From positions 1 through 8,945 of the forward strand of contig SKPV01000169.1 of NCBI GenBank assembly GCA_007119345.1: 8,945 nucleotides of DNA, in the 5' to 3' direction. The notes under the pieces were generated by a model that was given only the letters and a program-made list of their open reading frames with translations, was not told the origin of the DNA and made no database searches. The first letter of the stretch is position 1; each line of letters begins with the position of its first letter. Of the stretch, positions 6,052 through 8,945 are shown in pieces. Source of the DNA: Halovivax sp. (GTDB taxonomy: Archaea > Halobacteriota > Halobacteria > Halobacteriales > Natrialbaceae). Position numbers and translations under genes: made by a program.

Positions 6052-6096
6052 ACAGCGGCTCCTCGCCCTCGGTTTCACAGCGGCTCCTCGCCCTCG
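6052..6096. repeat. 20-bp direct repeat duplicating the 3' end of the phosphotransferase gene
   Basis: ACAGCGGCTCCTCGCCCTCG occurs at 6052-6071 and again at 6077-6096 with no mismatch, separated by GTTTC (period 25). The right copy holds the last codons of the phosphotransferase gene and leads into its TGA. The left copy, just past the stop, would encode the same EGEEPL tail ending in TAG. A tandem duplication of the gene end has left the protein unchanged. Confidence 0.9.
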
Positions 6097-7151
6097 ATGA
6101 TGCGCATCGCGCGGTCGGCGAGGGCGGGGACGCGGTCTTCCATCAGCGGGTACATCGGATCGTCGCTGTTGCCCTCCAGGTACCGGCGGAAGAACATCTC
6201 GCCGAGGGCGGCGAGCTTGTAGACGGCGAGGGTGCGGTAGAAGCGGTCGTTCTCGAATTCGATGCCGGTCGCGTCCTCGTAACGCTCGACGAGTTCCCGG
6301 CGGGTCGGATAGCCCGCTCGCTCCATGAACGTCGCGGTGAGTTCCGGCACCGACGGTTCCGGATCCTTCGGGTCGCGCCAGTACGAGAGCATCCAGCCGA
6401 GGTCGGTGAGCGGATCGCCCAGCGTGGACATCTCCCAGTCGAAGACGCTGGCGAGGGAGACGTCGCCATTTTCGACGGGCGCGTACATCACGTTGTCCAG
6501 CTTGTAGTCCCCGTGGACGAGCGTGTGCGGGTGGTCGTCGGGGACGTTGTCCGCCAGCCAGCCGGTAATCTCGTAGAGTTCCGGGATCTCGCGCTCGTCG
6601 GTGGTGACGTCGAACGCCCAGGTGAGCTGCTCGCTCCAGCGTCGCACCTGGCGCTCGGTGAAGCCCTCGGGGTAGCCGAACTCGCCGAGGCCGACGGCCT
6701 CGTAATCGGTCGCGTGGATCTCGACGAGCGTGTCGACGAGCTCCTCGCCGATCGCGCGGCGGCGATCCGGGGTAGCGAATGCGTCCGGTTCGTCCTCCCG
6801 GAGGACGTGGCCCTCGACGCGCTCCATGAGGTAGAAGTCGCTCCCGATGACGTCGTGGTCGTCGCAGGCGAGCACCGTCGGCGGGACGGGAACGTCGGTC
6901 CCCTGGAGAGCGTCGACGACGCGGTACTCCCGCAGGACGTCGTGGGCCTTGTCGGCGGTCTCGCCCGGCGGCGGTCGGCGGAGCACCAGCTCGCGATCGC
7001 CCCAGGTGACGAACAGCGTCTCGTTGGAGTGGCCCTCCCGGTGGCGTCGGACCTCGTAGGTCTCCGGCTCGCCCAGCTCGCTCGCGAGGTGCGCGTAGAG
7101 GGCGTCCTCGTCGACGAGCCGCCGGAAGTACTCCTCGTCTGCGTCTGTCAT
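6075..7151 (-). CDS. APH-fold phosphotransferase, ACAD10/ACAD11 kinase-like
   Basis: This 358-residue protein belongs to the aminoglycoside phosphotransferase / choline-kinase fold superfamily. The nucleotide-binding N-lobe contains HSNETLFVTWGDRELVLRRPP (41-61), where an arginine occupies the position of the usual beta-3 lysine region. The catalytic loop is HGDYKLDN (213-220), with D215 as the likely base, and the metal-binding motif is FDWEMSTLGDPLTDLG (237-252), with D238. The LVLRRPPPG and VFDWEMSTLGDP patterns are characteristic of the branch fused to acyl-CoA dehydrogenase in ACAD10 and ACAD11 and of LvaA-type kinases. Those phosphorylate 4-hydroxyacyl-CoA, so antibiotic resistance is an unlikely role. 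The substrate here is inferred. The gene lies 138 bases downstream of the HAD gene on the same strand. A TATA-like element just upstream supports the ATG at 7151, and the 3' end carries a 25-bp duplication. Confidence 0.9.
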   Translation of the reverse strand: MTDADEEYFRRLVDEDALYAHLASELGEPETYEVRRHREGHSNETLFVTWGDRELVLRRPPPGETADKAHDVLREYRVVDALQGTDVPVPPTVLACDDHDVIGSDFYLMERVEGHVLREDEPDAFATPDRRRAIGEELVDTLVEIHATDYEAVGLGEFGYPEGFTERQVRRWSEQLTWAFDVTTDEREIPELYEITGWLADNVPDDHPHTLVHGDYKLDNVMYAPVENGDVSLASVFDWEMSTLGDPLTDLGWMLSYWRDPKDPEPSVPELTATFMERAGYPTRRELVERYEDATGIEFENDRFYRTLAVYKLAALGEMFFRRYLEGNSDDPMYPLMEDRVPALADRAMRIIEGEEPL

Positions 7152-7180
7152 CTACGCGGCCCTACGGCCACCGCCCCAAT

Positions 7181-7187
7181 GTATCTA
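7181..7187 (-). promoter_or_regulatory. Possible TATA element of the phosphotransferase gene
   Basis: On the minus strand the element reads TAGATAC, centred about 33 bases before the ATG at 7151, predicting a leader of about 6 bases. A second AT-rich candidate (ATCTTACC) lies a further 8-10 bases upstream. If real, the gene can be transcribed apart from the HAD gene. Confidence 0.35.
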
Positions 7188-7289
7188 CCGCTGGTAAGAT
7201 TGTGGGCATTGTTTGTTGAATTCGTTCGGCGTTGTGTCCGAGTAAGCGGTTCTCGGTAGACATCGTGGAGTCCGAAGGGTGCGAGTCCG

Positions 7290-8063
7290 TCAGTCCCGCG
7301 CGCCGCGGAGGATCTCGAGTAGTTCCGTCAGGTCGTCCTCGATGCAGTGGTCCACGGCCTCGCCGTCTTCGGCCCCGTGGGCGACGGTCGTCATCCCGAA
7401 CTCGCTGGCGCCGGCCATGTCGTGGCGGTACCGATCACCGATCATGACACAGCGCTCCGGATCGGCGTCCGGGCCCGCGGCCTGGAGGGCGGCCTCGAAC
7501 ATCGCCGGGTCGGGCTTCGTTCGCCCGACGTCCTCCGAGATGGTCAGCGAGTCGAAGCGCTCGCGGACGCCGAACGCCTCGAGGATGAACAGCAGTTCGT
7601 CCCGGTCGGCGTCGCTGAGAACGCCGAGGTGGACGTCCGTTTCGGCGAGCGCGTCGATCGCCTCGACGGCGCCCGGGTTCGTCTCCAGGGTTTCGGCGAT
7701 AGTCTCGCGAAACGGAGGTCGCCACGTTTCTTCCGGGAGGGGTTCGCCGACGATCGCTTCGACCGCCTTCGCGTACCCCTCGCGTGCGGGCGTGAACACC
7801 GTCCCCTCGCGCTCGCGGAAGTGCTCGCCGACGGTCGTCCGCCAGGTGTCGAGGGCCTCGTCGGGGTCGACGTCGAGGTCGCGCTCGTCGACGAGTCGGT
7901 CGACGAACCGGCGGTGGCCCGCCTGGACGGACTCGACGTCGAGAATGACGCCGCCGACGTCCCAGAAGATCGCGTCCCAGCGCTCGGCGATCCCGGCTCC
8001 GGCGTCCGCCCGTTCGGTGCCCGACCCGTCGTCACGGTCCGCGCGCTCGTCGTCTGCGGTCAT
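7290..8063 (-). CDS. HAD superfamily hydrolase (subclass I type)
   Basis: This is a 257-residue haloacid-dehalogenase-superfamily protein. Motif I is FWDVGGVILD with nucleophile D35. Motif II is VLSDAD with S150. Motif III is GRTKPDP with K183, and motif IV is MIGDRYRHDMAGA with D210 and D215. The helical insertion between motifs I and II is that of a C1-cap enzyme, so it probably acts on a small phosphorylated metabolite. The second Asp of the usual DxD motif is replaced by G37, which is seen in some phosphatase and dehalogenase-like members and may change the chemistry. The first 28 residues are an acidic tail. A TTG at 8093 would add ten residues, but the ATG at 8063 sits the right distance below the TATA element at 8093-8100 and is preferred. 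It shares that promoter region with the divergent SDR and precedes the phosphotransferase. Confidence 0.9.
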   Translation of the reverse strand: MTADDERADRDDGSGTERADAGAGIAERWDAIFWDVGGVILDVESVQAGHRRFVDRLVDERDLDVDPDEALDTWRTTVGEHFREREGTVFTPAREGYAKAVEAIVGEPLPEETWRPPFRETIAETLETNPGAVEAIDALAETDVHLGVLSDADRDELLFILEAFGVRERFDSLTISEDVGRTKPDPAMFEAALQAAGPDADPERCVMIGDRYRHDMAGASEFGMTTVAHGAEDGEAVDHCIEDDLTELLEILRGARD

Positions 8064-8090
8064 CGATCGTCCGAACGTATCCGCGGTGGA

Positions 8091-8100
8091 CAATAATTAT
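8091..8100. promoter_or_regulatory. Shared palindromic TATA element between HAD and SDR genes
   Basis: CAATAATTAT contains the perfect palindrome ATAATTAT (8093-8100). On the minus strand its centre is about 33 bases before the HAD ATG at 8063. On the plus strand it predicts a transcript starting near 8122-8126. It is the strongest AT-rich element in the window and could drive both genes. Confidence 0.6.
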
Positions 8101-8129
8101 GCTGGTGGGGGAAGAATCCGCATTCGGTA

Positions 8130-8171
8130 ATGTTAGTCGAGACGAACGCAGCGACCGTAAGGAGGGATTGA
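8130..8171 (+). CDS. Possible 13-codon upstream ORF of the SDR gene
   Basis: ATG 8130 opens a frame encoding MLVETNAATVRRD and stops at TGA 8169-8171. That stop is one base before the GTG at 8173 that I take as the SDR start. The predicted transcription start from the palindromic TATA falls 4-7 bases before this ATG, which is the arrangement for leaderless initiation. The strong Shine-Dalgarno site of the SDR gene lies inside the last codons, so the two could be translationally coupled. A short ORF may also occur by chance, so this is tentative. Confidence 0.3.
   Translation: MLVETNAATVRRD
8159..8165 (+). promoter_or_regulatory. Strong Shine-Dalgarno site for the SDR gene
   Basis: AAGGAGG lies 7 bases before GTG 8173 and 10 before GTG 8176. 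It is the only well-placed, near-perfect ribosome-binding site in the window, where the other genes look leaderless. It decides the start region of the SDR gene and implies a leader of about 50 bases. Confidence 0.8.
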
Positions 8172-8172
8172 C

Positions 8173-8945
8173 GTGGTGAACGAACGATTTTCGATCGACG
8201 GGCAAACCGCGATCGTGACGGGCGCCTCCAGCGGCATCGGACGGGCGATCGCCGAAACCTTCGCCGCCGAGGGCGCCGACGTGGTCATCTGTTCGCGCGA
8301 GCAGGGCAACGTCGATCCCGTGGCGGAGGGCATCGCGGAGAGCGACCGGCCGGGCTCGGCGCTCGCCGTCGAGTGCGACGTCACCGACCGCGACGCCGTC
8401 GAGGCGCTCGTTGACGCCACCGTCGAGGAGTTCGGACGCGTCGACTGCCTGGTGAACAACGCCGGGGCGTCGTTCATGGCGTCGTTCGACGACATCTCGC
8501 CGAACGGCTGGGGAACCATCGTCGACATCAACCTCACCGGCACCTACCACTGCACGCAGGTCGCCGGCGAGCGCATGAAGGCCGACGGTGGCGGGACCGT
8601 CATCAACCTCGCCAGCGTTGCCGGCCAGCGCGGCTCGCCGTACATGAGCCACTACGGGGCGGCGAAGGCGGCGGTCATCAACCTGACCTCGACGCTGGCC
8701 TACGAGTGGGCGAGCGACGACATCCGGGTCAACTGCATCGCGCCCGGCTTCGTGGCGACGCCCGGCGTGGAGAGTCAGATGGGCGTCACCGCCGACGAGA
8801 TCGATCGAGACGACGTGGAGCGCCAGATCGGGACGAGCGAAGAGGTGGCGGATCTGGCGCAGTTCCTCGCGAGTCCGGCGTCCTCGTATATTGTCGGGGA
8901 GACGGTGACGATCGCGGGCGTGCCGCCGATCGACGAGACGCCGGA
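8173..8945 (+). CDS. Short-chain dehydrogenase/reductase (FabG-like), 3' end cut by window
   Basis: This is a classical SDR, NAD(P)-dependent, reading or writing a hydroxyl/keto pair on a small or acyl substrate. The visible 257 codons contain the Rossmann motif TGASSGIG (16-23), an arginine after beta-2 in CSR (R42) that suggests NADP preference, CDVTD near 68-72, NNAG (95-98), and the catalytic set N120, S148, Y161 and K165 with the expected S-x12-Y-x3-K spacing. The motif APGFVATPG follows the active site. Only a few C-terminal residues should lie beyond the edge. The sequence resembles 3-oxoacyl reductases and 3-hydroxyacyl dehydrogenases, and the substrate is not evident. Two adjacent GTG codons (8173 and 8176) could start it; the first gives the better spacing to the AAGGAGG site. 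It is divergent from the HAD hydrolase and may share its promoter. Confidence 0.93.
   Translation, partial: MVNERFSIDGQTAIVTGASSGIGRAIAETFAAEGADVVICSREQGNVDPVAEGIAESDRPGSALAVECDVTDRDAVEALVDATVEEFGRVDCLVNNAGASFMASFDDISPNGWGTIVDINLTGTYHCTQVAGERMKADGGGTVINLASVAGQRGSPYMSHYGAAKAAVINLTSTLAYEWASDDIRVNCIAPGFVATPGVESQMGVTADEIDRDDVERQIGTSEEVADLAQFLASPASSYIVGETVTIAGVPPIDETP

Noticed and set aside
6075..7151. Reading the phosphotransferase as an antibiotic resistance gene because of its APH fold
   Set aside because: The motifs match the ACAD10/11 and LvaA-like branch, and the neighbours are metabolic genes, so a hydroxyacyl kinase role is more likely.
6513..7259. A 248-codon plus-strand open frame opposite the phosphotransferase
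   Set aside because: It is antisense to a gene with complete kinase motifs, and it has no domain or promoter of its own.
8064..8093. A TTG start giving the HAD hydrolase ten more residues
   Set aside because: The TTG falls within the TATA element, so the mRNA would start downstream of it. ATG 8063 has the correct promoter spacing.
8032..8652. A 206-codon minus-strand open frame opposite the SDR gene
   Set aside because: It is an antisense shadow of a gene with all SDR catalytic motifs.

Overview
The window is chromosomal DNA of a haloarchaeon (class Halobacteria). The DNA is very GC-rich, the predicted proteins are strongly acidic (runs of Asp and Glu, few Lys), and most genes have an archaeal TATA-like element about 26-33 bases upstream of the start codon with no Shine-Dalgarno site, which implies leaderless or near-leaderless mRNAs. 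An archaeal-type tiaS gene and a haloarchaeal zinc-ribbon microprotein support this. No tRNA, rRNA, CRISPR array, insertion sequence or phage gene was seen. The genus cannot be fixed from this sequence.

Layout. Positions 1-292 hold no recognisable gene, only the promoter of a 50-residue conserved-looking microprotein (293-445, +). A non-coding stretch with a perfect 19-bp tandem repeat (446-740) precedes an 85-residue acidic protein (741-998, +), possibly a small beta-barrel. This converges on tiaS (1083-2381, -), the tRNA-Ile2 agmatidine synthetase. Divergent from tiaS is a COG1395-like archaeal HTH regulator (2590-3558, +), whose two flanking domains look like copies of each other. A convergent spacer with two perfect inverted repeats (3559-3769) leads to a glutaredoxin (3770-4021, -) and an AzgA-type purine permease (4127-5602, -). 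Divergent from the permease is a small four-cysteine zinc-ribbon protein (5783-6010, +).

The right third is the most interesting part. On the minus strand a HAD-superfamily hydrolase (7290-8063) is followed by an APH-fold phosphotransferase (6075-7151). A short-chain dehydrogenase (8173 to the window end, +) is transcribed divergently from the HAD gene across a shared palindromic TATA element. HAD then APH is the order of the first two domains of animal ACAD10. APH kinases of this kind and SDRs also occur together in bacterial 4-hydroxyacyl-CoA catabolism (the lva-type pathway). I infer, without proof, a haloarchaeal hydroxyacyl-CoA kinase module; an acyl-CoA dehydrogenase gene beyond the right edge would support it. 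The SDR gene also carries a strong Shine-Dalgarno site, rare here, inside a possible 13-codon upstream ORF.

The remaining genes look like ordinary haloarchaeal housekeeping or conserved hypothetical genes and do not form an evident operon with each other.
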